This document shows positions 44,301-53,617 of a DNA stretch of 64,000 nt, in pieces. The stretch lies in NCBI RefSeq assembly GCF_001487145.1, contig NZ_LN913016.1:1636354-1700353 (forward strand), given 5' to 3'. A program made the translations under genes and the position numbers. Each line of letters begins with the position of its first letter. Within the stretch, counting starts at the first letter, position 1. This DNA is from Anaerococcus rubeinfantis. Lineage in GTDB: Bacteria > Bacillota > Clostridia > Tissierellales > Peptoniphilaceae. Below the pieces are notes generated by a model. That model did not search any database and was not told the origin of the DNA. It saw only the letters and a list, made by a program, of their open reading frames with translations.

Positions 44301-44957
44301 TTAATCCTTCTTTTGTGCTTGACCGTAACTTTTAAAACCTTCCGCAACTTCTTCCATCTCTTCATCTGTTAAGAAAACAGGTTTACCAACACTCATTGCT
44401 CTGTATTGAATTTCTGCAATATATTCCATTTCTTTAGCAAGCCCATAAGCTGACTTCATATTTTTACCACAAACAACCAAACCATGATTTGCAAGCAAAA
44501 CAGCATTTGATTTTCCTGAAGCTTCAACTGCCGCTTTGGCTAGTTTTTCTGTTCCATATCTTTCATACTTAGCACATGGAACCTCAAAAGCATTAGCATC
44601 TGCTATAACATAGTGTATAGGATAAATAGGCATTCTTAATGATGAAAAAGTTGTGCAATAAACAGAATGAGTGTGTACAACCGCTCTAGCTTCAGGCTTA
44701 TTCTTGTAAAATAAAGTGTGCAAATGCCATTCACTTGATGGTTTTTTGTCACCTTCAATAATTTCTCCTTCTAAATTCATAACAACTATATCTTCTGGTT
44801 TTGTTTTTAAATAATCAACTCCTGAAGGTGTTATAAATACTAATCCTTTTTCAGCATCGTATATACTAAGATTTCCACTTGTTCCGGAACTAAGTCCCTC
44901 TGTGCTCATCATTTTTCCATATTCAACTAATTCTTCTCTTTCTTTAATATAATTCAT
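44301..44957 (-). CDS. Class II (FucA-type) aldolase, likely methylthioribulose/5-deoxyribulose-1-phosphate aldolase
   Basis: The 218-residue zinc aldolase has all FucA-type residues: GTSGNLS and TPSGVDY for phosphate binding, the catalytic glutamate in SSEWHLH, zinc histidines in VVHTHSVYCT and LANHGLVV. L-fuculose-phosphate aldolase is the general family, but neighbouring MtnK- and MtnA-like genes point to the DHAP-shunt aldolase, which gives dihydroxyacetone phosphate and an aldehyde. Its start codon overlaps the kinase stop by one base. The substrate assignment is inference from context. Confidence 0.85.
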   Translation of the reverse strand: MNYIKEREELVEYGKMMSTEGLSSGTSGNLSIYDAEKGLVFITPSGVDYLKTKPEDIVVMNLEGEIIEGDKKPSSEWHLHTLFYKNKPEARAVVHTHSVYCTTFSSLRMPIYPIHYVIADANAFEVPCAKYERYGTEKLAKAAVEASGKSNAVLLANHGLVVCGKNMKSAYGLAKEMEYIAEIQYRAMSVGKPVFLTDEEMEEVAEGFKSYGQAQKKD

Positions 44958-46396
44958 TATTTAACTCCTTTTGTTTCGTAAATATTATAAGATTTCCATT
45001 TATTATAGTAATCTATTATTAAGTTGTTTTCAACATCCTTGTATTTAGTATTTTCTTCATCTATTATATATGATTTATCGTCTTCAAAATATTTATTACA
45101 TATTTTAAGTAAACCAAATAGTGTAGAATTGTTATAATTTTTAGGTAATACCAATTCTTTATTACTAAGTGAAGATATCATTTTACATAAGGTATCTGAC
45201 TTAAATCCGTTTCCCATTCCTACAATTCTACTATATGACCTATTTTTTAAAGTTTCTAATTTTCTTATTTTTGTATATACAGAGCAGGTAATATCCGCTA
45301 AAATTGACCATGAATAATCAAAACTATCAGCCGATGAGTCTATTGGTGTTTTTATTATAAATGTTCCTGACTTTTTGGGTATAGATTTTGGCTTTGAACA
45401 AGACGTCAGTAGCGAAATAACTTTCACATCCTCAATTCTAGAATAATGTTCTTCCATTTTTTCATAGGATATATCTTTCAAAAAAGTATCTTTAAAATTT
45501 TGATAGTTAAGACCTGTTATACCAGGATTCATTTCTAATATATATCCATCACCTCTTAAATATGAATTTTTCCATAATTCATCATCGACAAGATTATCTA
45601 GGTTATTTTCATATGCAATTACTGGACTTGTTGTCCCTGATACAATTAATATGGAATCTTCATAGTCATTAAAATTTTCCATGGCAAGTTGTGTATCGGC
45701 TCCCCCTACTATAAATATAGAAGATTCTAACTGCTTATATTTTTTAACCCAGCTTTTTGAAATTTCACCAAGCTTTTCACCAGATTTTACAATCTTTGGA
45801 AAAGTCAAGGATTCTATGCCTAATTTTTGTGCTAATTTTTTAGAATACTTTAAATCATTTATATCATACAATTGAGTATCCGTTGCTTGGCTTGGCTCAA
45901 TCGATAAAACTCCTGTAAATTCATAACCAATCCATTCACTAACACTGGTAAAGCTAAACAATTCTTCGAAATCTTTCTTATATAATTCTTTATAAGCCAT
46001 TATTTTAGCTGCTGGAAAATCTTCAGTAAAATTTTTACCTGTTTTTTTATAAATATCTTCCATTTCAAATTTGCTTATATATTTTTTTGCTCTATTGTCA
46101 ATATTTGGAAGTCCTATCTTTGCTTTATCTTTGCCTAGTAAAATTATTGATTGCCTTGTACTTGCTGACGAAACTGCAGTTATTTTTTCGTCAAAATCAT
46201 ATAATAAGTTTTTTAATTTATTATCTAATATTTTCATATATTCATTGGGACAAAAATAAACAGAATCGTCATAGCTTTTATCTACCTTGTATTCGTTTTT
46301 AAATGATATATCCTTAACTATATTCCCAAAATTGTCTATAATTGATAATTTACTATTACCTGTTCCTATATCTATTAACAAATAATATCTTTTCAA
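44957..46396 (-). CDS. FGGY family carbohydrate kinase
   Basis: The 479-residue kinase shows the FGGY/actin-fold parts: LLIDIGTGNSKLSIID at the start, STRQSIILL, VGGADTQLAMENF and the phosphate-binding SGTTSPVIAYEN. It starts at TTG with AGGAGA eight bases upstream, directly after the stop of the hydroxyacid dehydrogenase. The sugar is unknown; FGGY members include xylulo-, rhamnulo- and AI-2 kinases. It is a second kinase beside MtnK, so the operon may accept a second pentose or deoxysugar. Confidence 0.85.
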   Translation of the reverse strand: MKRYYLLIDIGTGNSKLSIIDNFGNIVKDISFKNEYKVDKSYDDSVYFCPNEYMKILDNKLKNLLYDFDEKITAVSSASTRQSIILLGKDKAKIGLPNIDNRAKKYISKFEMEDIYKKTGKNFTEDFPAAKIMAYKELYKKDFEELFSFTSVSEWIGYEFTGVLSIEPSQATDTQLYDINDLKYSKKLAQKLGIESLTFPKIVKSGEKLGEISKSWVKKYKQLESSIFIVGGADTQLAMENFNDYEDSILIVSGTTSPVIAYENNLDNLVDDELWKNSYLRGDGYILEMNPGITGLNYQNFKDTFLKDISYEKMEEHYSRIEDVKVISLLTSCSKPKSIPKKSGTFIIKTPIDSSADSFDYSWSILADITCSVYTKIRKLETLKNRSYSRIVGMGNGFKSDTLCKMISSLSNKELVLPKNYNNSTLFGLLKICNKYFEDDKSYIIDEENTKYKDVENNLIIDYYNKWKSYNIYETKGVK

Positions 46397-47374
46397 TTAC
46401 AGTATCTCCTTATTGTAAACAATTTTTTCTAAATTTTCTTTTTTAAAATATTTTTTTATACTCTCATTCAAAATGTCAGCTTGGTGATTAGTAACTTGGT
46501 AAGTTGCTCCCGCTATGTGAGGTGTTAAAGTTACATTTTTATTTTTCAAAAATTCTAAATCGTTTTTCTTTGGTGGTTCTTCTGGAAGTACATCTAATAT
46601 AACCTCTACATCCTTATCCTCTATTAGTTTTACTAAATCATCATTGTTTACCACTTTAGATCTTGCACTGTTTATTAATACAGATTTTGGTTTTATCAGA
46701 TTTAATAAATCTTTATCTATCATATTTGTTGTTTCACTATTTACTGGTAAGTGTAGACTAATTATATCTGAATCTTTGAATATATCTTTTAAATCTTTTT
46801 TTATATATTTACCACATTTTTCTACATATGGATCATAAAAAGAAACTTCCGCTCCAAATGCTTCCAGCCTTTTTGCTATTTCTCTTCCTACTGCACCTAA
46901 ACCTACTAATCCTACTTTTTTATTTGCAATTTCATCGCCCATCCAGGTGTAATAAGGCGTTGTCCCTTCCTTCCATTCACCATCTTTAACCCAATCTATT
47001 GATTTATCTAAATGCCTGTACTTCATTAATAATATTCCAATTATATATTCTGCAACAGCTGTTGAGTTTCTTCCAGGAGTACATAATACAGGTATATTAT
47101 GCTTGTTACATGCTGATACATCTATATTGGCAGGGTTAGACCTACAATCTCCAATCATTTTTAAACCATTATAACCTGATAAAACTTTTTCGGTTATTCT
47201 ATCAAGTTCTGTAATTAATATATCTGGCTTTTCTGACAAAAGTTTTTCCAGCATTTCATCCTCATAAAATCTTTCGCCAGTTTTTGTCCAAGGATCGTAC
47301 ACAATATCATCAAACATTTCTTCCAGTTCTTTTAATCTATTTTCAGGATACGGTGCTCTGACATAAACTTTCAC
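46397..47374 (-). CDS. D-2-hydroxyacid dehydrogenase family protein
   Basis: The 325-residue NAD-dependent enzyme has the Rossmann motif GLVGLGAVGREIAKRL, the substrate arginine in NSARSKVVNNDDL, a glutamate in LPEEPPKK, and the catalytic histidine in LTPHIAGATYQ. It starts at GTG with AGGAGG upstream; an ATG overlapping it is out of frame. The natural substrate is unknown. In a salvage cluster it could interconvert a hydroxy acid and a keto acid derived from the aldehyde arm, or use an unrelated substrate. Confidence 0.87.
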   Translation of the reverse strand: MKVYVRAPYPENRLKELEEMFDDIVYDPWTKTGERFYEDEMLEKLLSEKPDILITELDRITEKVLSGYNGLKMIGDCRSNPANIDVSACNKHNIPVLCTPGRNSTAVAEYIIGILLMKYRHLDKSIDWVKDGEWKEGTTPYYTWMGDEIANKKVGLVGLGAVGREIAKRLEAFGAEVSFYDPYVEKCGKYIKKDLKDIFKDSDIISLHLPVNSETTNMIDKDLLNLIKPKSVLINSARSKVVNNDDLVKLIEDKDVEVILDVLPEEPPKKNDLEFLKNKNVTLTPHIAGATYQVTNHQADILNESIKKYFKKENLEKIVYNKEIL

Positions 47375-47389
47375 ATTTACCTCCTACCA

Positions 47390-48568
47390 TCAAGTCAATT
47401 TTTTTATATAATCAATTAAATCTTTTGAGTTACCTATTCCATTTCTATTTTTTATCAAATATTTACCTATAAGAATAAGTTTTTTATCAATCGCTAATCT
47501 TAAGTCATTATTTTTTATAGATGTTATTTCTTCAACCTTAGAGTCACCTACATCTCTTCTGATTATTTCTGTTGCTGCATACCCAAAAGAATCTGAAATT
47601 ATTTCTTTTAAATAATATTCTTTAAAATATGTATTTCTAAAATAATTATTAGTAACATAAGTATCATAAGCTTTGTCAAGTTTATAGATTGTTTTATCTA
47701 TTGTATCTTCTAATAATTTATATAGATTATCTTTTCTATCATCATCCATTACAATACTATTTGCTAAAGCAAATATTATATTGCCCCATACATTTCCTAT
47801 GTCATATCCTATAGGACCATAAAAAGCAAATTCAGGATCTATGACCTTAATACCTTTGTCATCTACGAAAATACTTCCAGTATGAAGATCACCATGAATA
47901 AGCGCTTGTGAATTTGTTTGAAATTTATCTTTTAGTTTTAAAACTTCACCTATTAATTCCTCATCATTGTAAAGTTCTTTTTCTACAAAACTTTCCAAGC
48001 CTTCGGTTATTATATTCCTATTCTTATAGTTATAGTAAGGTTCCGTAAAAACTAAATCTTCAGATATATCACACAAATCTGGATTAGTATATTTTTTTAC
48101 ATTTTCTTTCTTTTCTTTTCTAGAAATAACAAGATCTGTAGTCGGTAATAAAGTTTTAGCCAAAAACTCTGATAGACTATCGCTTAAGTGATTGTAAATA
48201 TTTCCTTTTGATAGTTCTTCTCTCAAATTTTTATAAGATGATATATCTTCCATTATTATCATAGATTTCTCTTCATCATAATAATAGACTTCTGGTACTG
48301 ATCCAGGATAAATCTCATATTGAGTTTTTAGAATATTATATTCTATTTTGCTCCTATTGATATCTAAAGGTCGACCAGATGATCTTAATAAGGTGTCAGA
48401 TTGTTTTATAACTAATGACTCGTTAGTTTTTTTGTCTATAACCTTAAATACATAGTTAATATTTCCATCACCTATCTCTACACACTCCAAAGTAGATTTG
48501 TCTTTAAAAAATCCTTTTTCTACAACATAATCTATAATTTCTAAGTTATTTAGCAGTTTTGACTCCAT
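47390..48568 (-). CDS. mtnK: S-methyl-5-thioribose kinase
   Basis: The enzyme phosphorylates methylthioribose, and also 5-deoxyribose in some bacteria, at C1. The 392 residues have the aminoglycoside-phosphotransferase-like kinase fold with MtnK features: EIGDGNINYVFKV and VIKQSDTLLRSSGRPL at the N-terminus, the catalytic loop in LIHGDLHTGSIFVDDKG and metal aspartate in VIDPEFAFYGPIGYDIGN. AAAAGGTGA precedes the ATG. It follows the NhaC-like transporter by two bases. Confidence 0.92.
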   Translation of the reverse strand: MESKLLNNLEIIDYVVEKGFFKDKSTLECVEIGDGNINYVFKVIDKKTNESLVIKQSDTLLRSSGRPLDINRSKIEYNILKTQYEIYPGSVPEVYYYDEEKSMIIMEDISSYKNLREELSKGNIYNHLSDSLSEFLAKTLLPTTDLVISRKEKKENVKKYTNPDLCDISEDLVFTEPYYNYKNRNIITEGLESFVEKELYNDEELIGEVLKLKDKFQTNSQALIHGDLHTGSIFVDDKGIKVIDPEFAFYGPIGYDIGNVWGNIIFALANSIVMDDDRKDNLYKLLEDTIDKTIYKLDKAYDTYVTNNYFRNTYFKEYYLKEIISDSFGYAATEIIRRDVGDSKVEEITSIKNNDLRLAIDKKLILIGKYLIKNRNGIGNSKDLIDYIKKLT

Positions 48569-48570
48569 AA

Positions 48571-49890
48571 TTATTCACCTTTTTTTGTCACATTTTTAGG
48601 GAATCCTATTATAATGAATATTATTCCAAATATTGCTAATAAAAGACTGTACCAAGAATATGGAACTACTGACAAGGTGGATATTTTTGCTATTCCTGCA
48701 GCTAAAAGTATTTGTCCAGCCCATGGTGTGATACCGTTTCCTATACTTGCAAACAAATCTAATATACTAGCTGTTCTTGCTGGCTCAACTCCAAATTCTT
48801 CAGATATATCCTTAGCTATTGGTCCAACAGTTATTATTGCAATAGTATTATTTGTTGTTGCTACATCTACTAAAAATACTAAAAATGCAATTGCAAGTTC
48901 TGCTCCACTTCTTCCTTTAACATTTCTAGTTAACCTATGTAATAACCAATCTATACCACCTAAATATTCCATCAAAGCAACTAATCCACCTACCATTACT
49001 GCAATAACTGCCATATCTTCCATAGCCATTATTCCTTCACCCAAAACAGAAAATGATTCAACTACAGTAAATGATCCCTGAGCAACTCCTATAATCAGAC
49101 CTGATAAAATAGCAGCACCCATGGCTAGCATAACATGAACACCAGCAAGTGATAATCCTATAACTATAACGTATGGTAATAGTCTAATTAAATCCCACTC
49201 CAAATTTTCTGTAGGAATATTCGCAGAGCTTGATTTAAAAGTTAAAAGTATTAATGTCACAATTATTGCTGGTAATACCATCAAGAAGTTAGCTTTGAAC
49301 TTATCCTTCATTTGAACTCCTTGTGTTCTAGTTGCCGCTATAGTTGTATCTGAAATAAATGATAAGTTATCACCAAACATTGCTGAACCAACAACTGTTC
49401 CGCACATCAATGGTAATTCTATTCCGGTAGATTGAGCAAGAGCAACTCCTATAGGCATCAAAGCTGTTACAGTTCCCATTGATGTTCCCATTGAGAAACT
49501 TAAAACGCATCCTATTATAAATACACCTGGCAATATCATGCTTTGAGGAAGCATACTTAATCCCAAGTTTGTTACTGATTTTACTGCCCCCATTTTATCA
49601 GCAACTAAATAGAACATTCCTGCTTCCAAAAATATTATGAACATTAAAATTAATGTATCATCTCCTCCGCCTTTACAAAACATAGTAACTAAGTCATCAA
49701 AACTTAATTCTTTTTTAGATTTTTTCAAGGCGAAAATAAAAGCAAAGATACAAGCAATCAAAATTCCAACATTTAGTGGTAGTGAACTAGCGCTACCAGT
49801 TACAACTGTTATCAATACATACAGGGCTATAAATATCAACAATGGTACAAGCCCTAAGAAACTACCTTTTTTCTCAACTTTTTGATTCAT
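48571..49890 (-). CDS. NhaC-type Na+/H+ antiporter family transporter
   Basis: The 439-residue polytopic protein belongs to the NhaC family: SFSMGTSMGTVTALMPIGVALA, SAMFGDNLSFISDTTIAATRTQGVQMKDKF and SIGNGITPWAGQILLAAGIA are family segments. The start is the ATG at 49890 with AGAGGAGG six bases upstream; the upstream in-frame codons lie over the likely control region. Members of this family also carry organic substrates in exchange for Na+. As first gene of the operon it may import the substrate (methylthioribose or a deoxysugar), but that is inference. Confidence 0.9.
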   Translation of the reverse strand: MNQKVEKKGSFLGLVPLLIFIALYVLITVVTGSASSLPLNVGILIACIFAFIFALKKSKKELSFDDLVTMFCKGGGDDTLILMFIIFLEAGMFYLVADKMGAVKSVTNLGLSMLPQSMILPGVFIIGCVLSFSMGTSMGTVTALMPIGVALAQSTGIELPLMCGTVVGSAMFGDNLSFISDTTIAATRTQGVQMKDKFKANFLMVLPAIIVTLILLTFKSSSANIPTENLEWDLIRLLPYVIVIGLSLAGVHVMLAMGAAILSGLIIGVAQGSFTVVESFSVLGEGIMAMEDMAVIAVMVGGLVALMEYLGGIDWLLHRLTRNVKGRSGAELAIAFLVFLVDVATTNNTIAIITVGPIAKDISEEFGVEPARTASILDLFASIGNGITPWAGQILLAAGIAKISTLSVVPYSWYSLLLAIFGIIFIIIGFPKNVTKKGE

Positions 49891-49907
49891 AATAACCTCC
49901 TCTTTCA

Positions 49908-49923
49908 AAACGTTTTCTTTGAT
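49908..49923 (+). promoter_or_regulatory. Candidate operator upstream of the salvage operon
   Basis: AAACGTTTTCTTTGAT lies 18 bases before the nhaC-like start. The same motif without one T occurs on the other strand upstream of mtnA (52086-52100). It resembles a CcpA cre site at 12 of 14 positions, or it may be the binding site of the DeoR regulator. Confidence 0.5.
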
Positions 49924-50085
49924 CATTTTTATAATACCACATTTTTTGACCGTTGTAAACATTATTCCACATTATTTTTGTGTTTTTGTTGATTTTAAAT
50001 TCTTCTTCAATTATGTTAAAATAATATTACTAATATTATCTTATAATAATTTTTATTTTTAGAGCTTAAATGGAACGGAAATAAT

Positions 50086-50853
50086 ATGTTAAAATTTGAA
50101 AGACAAAATAAAATTTTAGAACTATTGAATGAGAATGATAGTCTTCTCGTCACAGAAATGAGTAAAATTTTCAATTGTTCTGATGAAACTATAAGAAGAG
50201 ATTTAAAAGAACTTGATAAGGCAAAATTATTGACTAGAACTCATGGTGGTGCCTTTATGGCTAGAAAAAATGATAAAACTTATCCTACTAAGATAAGAAA
50301 TATTTTATTACTAAATGAAAAAACTAAACTTTCAGAAAAAGCTATTGACTTTATAGATGAAAATGATTTTATTTTTCTGGATTCTAGTACAACTTGTTAT
50401 CAACTAACAAAATTAATGATCTCTAATAAGTTAAATGTTACAATAGCTACAAATTCAATACTAATAGCAAATCTTTGTACTGAAACAAAAAATAACATTG
50501 AATTAGTATTGCTAGGTGGTCATTTAAGAAATAACAATATGTCAACAATTGGAATTGAAGGCCTTCAACAAATCAGAAATTACTACGCAGACAAATGTAT
50601 CATTTCTCCTCCAAAGTTAAATATTGAAAAAGGGCTTTTTGACAATAATAACTATGAGGCTAGCATTAGAAAAGCAATGATAGATAATTCTTCTTATAAT
50701 ATTTTAATGGTAGACCATACTAAACTAACTGATTTTACAAATTATAAAATTTGTGATATTAATTCTATTAATTTATTAATAACTAACAAAAAACTTGATG
50801 AAAGTAATAAAATAATCCTTAATCATAAAAATGTAGAGTATGTTAAAGCTTAG
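50086..50853 (+). CDS. DeoR family transcriptional regulator
   Basis: The 255-residue protein has the DeoR helix-turn-helix (RQNKILELLNENDSLLVTEMSKIFNCSDETIRRDLKELDKAKLLTRTHGGA) and a C-terminal sugar-phosphate-binding domain (FIFLDSSTTCYQLTKLM). It lies between and divergent from the transporter-led operon and is convergent with mtnA, so it is the probable regulator of the salvage genes. A sugar phosphate of the pathway is the likely inducer. The ribosome site is weak (GGAACGGAAATAAT before the ATG), which suits a low-level regulator. Confidence 0.9.
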   Translation: MLKFERQNKILELLNENDSLLVTEMSKIFNCSDETIRRDLKELDKAKLLTRTHGGAFMARKNDKTYPTKIRNILLLNEKTKLSEKAIDFIDENDFIFLDSSTTCYQLTKLMISNKLNVTIATNSILIANLCTETKNNIELVLLGGHLRNNNMSTIGIEGLQQIRNYYADKCIISPPKLNIEKGLFDNNNYEASIRKAMIDNSSYNILMVDHTKLTDFTNYKICDINSINLLITNKKLDESNKIILNHKNVEYVKA

Positions 50854-50960
50854 ATAAGTTCATTATAAGAGTCTTGACTGAAATATTTATTAAAAATATG
50901 AATCTATTTTTATCTTTACCAAAAAAATTTTTATATCAAATATAAATTTTATTTCAAAAT

Positions 50961-51003
50961 AAAAAATCGTGTTTATAGAGTTAATTCTACAAACACGATT
51001 TTT
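50961..51003. terminator. Bidirectional terminator between deoR-type gene and mtnA
   Basis: AAAAAATCGTGTTT pairs with AAACACGATTTTT around ATAGAGTTAATTCTAC. It serves both convergent genes. Confidence 0.92.
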
Positions 51004-51006
51004 CAC

Positions 51007-52062
51007 TTAATAAAAGTTTATTTCACCTTTATTTTGAAAATACTCATATAAATCTTTTGGATTATAGGCTCCTACATCTGTTACTATTTTATCTACTAAA
51101 TTTGATGGTGTCTTGTCAAAAGATGGATAAATTGCTTTAACTTTATTTCCTGCATGTTTTATGCCATTACAAATTAATACCTCTTCTGGATCTTTCATCT
51201 CAATTTTTACATCATCCAATCTTTTCATTCCCTTATCAGGTATTCCTGTCACAAAATATTTAACGTCATATAGTTTGGCTAACTGCGCAATTTGTAAGGT
51301 TCCTATTTTGTTCACAACTCCACCGTCTTCTGTAATACAATCCGCAGCAGATGTAAATATATCTATTAATTTATTTTCCATAGCATAAGCTATCATATTA
51401 TCTGTAAGAATTGTTGTATCAAATCCTTCTTCTGAAAAACAAGATGCTGTTAAGCGAGCTCCTTGTAAAAAAGGTCTTGTTTCTGCACAATAAATTTTTA
51501 TTTTCTTATCAGATTTTTTTAATAGTGATATTAAAGCACCTATTATTGTTTCACCATAACATTGTGTCAATATGCTTGAGTTTTCCGGAATTAAGTCTAT
51601 TAAATTTTTCCCAACTTCCAGCATTGTTTTATAGCGTCTATTGATAGACTTTATATTATCTTCCATTATTAATTTTACTGGATCTTCATTATTGTTAATG
51701 GCATCAACAGCTATTTTAAAACACCTGCTTGTTATTTTGCTATATCTTTCTTTAGTAGTTATTCTTGCATTACCAAGCTCTGTTGATGCTTTTTCAATAA
51801 AAGTTATTCTATCCTTTTTATCTAAAGTTCTAGATTCATAGCAAGCAAGTGCCATTCCCATGCCTAAAGCTGTATATGGGCCAGCACTTTGGGTAACCAT
51901 ATCTTTAATAGCTTTGACAACATCTTTGTAAGATTTACATTCAACAAAAACTATTTCTCTTGGATAGACTCTTCTATCTAGAATCTTTACAATACCATCT
52001 TGATACCATGCAACATTTTCATACTTTAATAAAAATGGCATACCTTCATCATATCTTTCCAT
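51007..52062 (-). CDS. mtnA: S-methyl-5-thioribose-1-phosphate isomerase
   Basis: The enzyme converts methylthioribose-1-phosphate, or 5-deoxyribose-1-phosphate, to the ribulose form. The 351 residues match the eIF2B-like isomerase family: YPREIVFVECKSYKDVVKAIKDMVTQSAGPYTALGMGMAL, ILTQCYG where the catalytic cysteine lies, AETRPFLQGARLTA, and the aspartate region FTSAADCITEDGGVVNKIGTLQIA. I start at the ATG at 52062, which has GGAG six bases upstream; an ATG at 52074 overlaps that site. It is transcribed separately from mtnK but shares an operator-like motif with that operon. Confidence 0.93.
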   Translation of the reverse strand: MERYDEGMPFLLKYENVAWYQDGIVKILDRRVYPREIVFVECKSYKDVVKAIKDMVTQSAGPYTALGMGMALACYESRTLDKKDRITFIEKASTELGNARITTKERYSKITSRCFKIAVDAINNNEDPVKLIMEDNIKSINRRYKTMLEVGKNLIDLIPENSSILTQCYGETIIGALISLLKKSDKKIKIYCAETRPFLQGARLTASCFSEEGFDTTILTDNMIAYAMENKLIDIFTSAADCITEDGGVVNKIGTLQIAQLAKLYDVKYFVTGIPDKGMKRLDDVKIEMKDPEEVLICNGIKHAGNKVKAIYPSFDKTPSNLVDKIVTDVGAYNPKDLYEYFQNKGEINFY

Positions 52063-52085
52063 AACTATCTCCATTATTAAATATT

Positions 52086-52101
52086 AATCAAGAAAACGTT
52101 T
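52086..52101 (-). promoter_or_regulatory. Candidate operator upstream of mtnA
   Basis: On the minus strand it reads AAACGTTTTCTTGATT, nearly the same as the motif upstream of the transporter gene at 49908. Two copies in front of the two halves of one pathway suggest joint regulation. Confidence 0.5.
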
Positions 52102-52139
52102 AAAATATATTATCATAAAGAAATAATTTTTTCAAATAA

Positions 52140-52174
52140 AAAAACACTACTATGTATTAATTAGTAGTGTTTTC
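52140..52174 (-). terminator. Terminator overlapping the end of the CorC-like gene
   Basis: AAAACACTACTA pairs with TAGTAGTGTTTT. The stop codon lies in the loop, so the last few codons form one arm. A T-run follows on the minus strand. Confidence 0.87.
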
Positions 52175-53524
52175 TTCTTTTTCCATCTCTTCACCCAAAT
52201 CTTCTTGAGCTTTATTTAACTTTTTTATTCTTACAATTTTAATTCGGGTTTCTTCTATATATAGGATTTTAAATTCGTAATCTTTGTAAACTACAGCTTT
52301 TTCAAAGCCTTCGTCTGGGACAAATCCTAGCCTATCTATCATAAAGCCTGCAACTGTATCGTATTGGTCGTTTTCTTCGTCAATATCAAGACCTAAAATA
52401 TCATTTAAATCTTTTATTGAGGTTGAACCCTTTACTATATATGATCCTTTTGTTGAGGTTCTAATGTCTGGAAGATCCTTATCAAATGTATCGTCCATAT
52501 CTCCAACAATTTCTTCTACCAAATCTTCCATGGTTACAATTCCCGAAAATCCACCGTATTCATCAATTAAAATCGCCATATGAATGTGGTCTTTTTGCAT
52601 TTGGGAAAATAATTTGTCAGTTTCTATTTTTTCTGGGACAAAAAATGCGGGTTTTATTAATTTTCTAATATCAACACTTGCAATCCCCACATCAATTGCC
52701 TCCAAAAGATAGTCTTTGGTATAGACTATTCCCAAAATATTGTCGACTTCCTCGTCATAGACTGGGATTCTTGAATGTTTTAATTTAATAAATTCATCCA
52801 AATATTTTCTTTCCCTGTCTTTTATATCGATCATAAATACTTCAGGCCTTGCGGTCATTATCTCTTCCGCCCACACATCGTCAAATTCCATGATTGAGCG
52901 AATCATTTTCGATTCCAAGGGCCTTAAAACTCCTTGGTCTTCTCCAACTTGGACAATAGATTTAATTTGCTCTGCCGTAACTTCTTTTTCAATAGCCTTA
53001 GATTCTATGCCAAAAATATTCATAATTAGATTGGTAACTTTATTTACAAAACTTACAAATGGTTTGGTAAAAAATAAAATGATTTTTGCAAATCCTGTAG
53101 TTTTTTTTGAAATTGTGTAGGGATTTTTAATTCCTATTCTTTGGGGAATCATATTTGCAAAAATCCTCTTAATCACAACAAAAACTACAACCATACAAAT
53201 CATTATAAGCATTTGCATAAAATTAGATTCTCTATTTAGAAATCTTTCCAAAGAATCATTTATATTTAATAAAAGAAAGGCTATTGTAATTATTGATAAA
53301 ACGGCATCTTGGAAATATTGACTTTGCATAAGCCTTTGTTGGTCTTGTGATAAAAGCAAAACTTCCTTTGCCTTTCTATCCCCATTTTCCACCATATCTT
53401 TTAATTTTTGATGATTAAGTGATGTAAGAGATGAAAATATCATATTTATTAGGGCATTTAATAAAATTAGTGCCAAAACTATTAAAAAAATTGTCAAATT
53501 CGCGTAGGGTCCTTCCGTATCCAT
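52157..53524 (-). CDS. CorC/HlyC hemolysin-family protein (CNNM type)
   Basis: The 455-residue protein has an N-terminal CNNM/DUF21 membrane domain (about 1-190), two CBS domains (IMEFDDVWAEEIMTARPEVFMIDIKDRERKYLDEFIKLKHSRIPVYDE and the segment ending LIDEYGGFSGIVTMEDLVEEIVGDM), and a C-terminal CorC_HlyC domain. Members are linked to Mg2+ or Co2+ efflux; the name hemolysin is historical. GGAGAAA precedes the ATG. It follows the V-ATPase operon but a terminator lies between. Confidence 0.9.
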   Translation of the reverse strand: MDTEGPYANLTIFLIVLALILLNALINMIFSSLTSLNHQKLKDMVENGDRKAKEVLLLSQDQQRLMQSQYFQDAVLSIITIAFLLLNINDSLERFLNRESNFMQMLIMICMVVVFVVIKRIFANMIPQRIGIKNPYTISKKTTGFAKIILFFTKPFVSFVNKVTNLIMNIFGIESKAIEKEVTAEQIKSIVQVGEDQGVLRPLESKMIRSIMEFDDVWAEEIMTARPEVFMIDIKDRERKYLDEFIKLKHSRIPVYDEEVDNILGIVYTKDYLLEAIDVGIASVDIRKLIKPAFFVPEKIETDKLFSQMQKDHIHMAILIDEYGGFSGIVTMEDLVEEIVGDMDDTFDKDLPDIRTSTKGSYIVKGSTSIKDLNDILGLDIDEENDQYDTVAGFMIDRLGFVPDEGFEKAVVYKDYEFKILYIEETRIKIVRIKKLNKAQEDLGEEMEKEENTTN

Positions 53525-53551
53525 TCGTTTCTCCTTTAAAATTTATGTATT

Positions 53552-53580
53552 AAAAGGACGCTTAACACGTCCCTTTTATC
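53552..53580 (-). terminator. Probable terminator of the V-ATPase operon
   Basis: AAAAGGGACG and CGTCCTTTT pair with a one-base bulge around a short loop, about 40 bases after the last operon gene. The T-run is short, so it may be leaky. Confidence 0.6.
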
Positions 53581-53617
53581 CTTATTACTAAACTATGAAA
53601 TTTTCTCTTTTCAAGAC

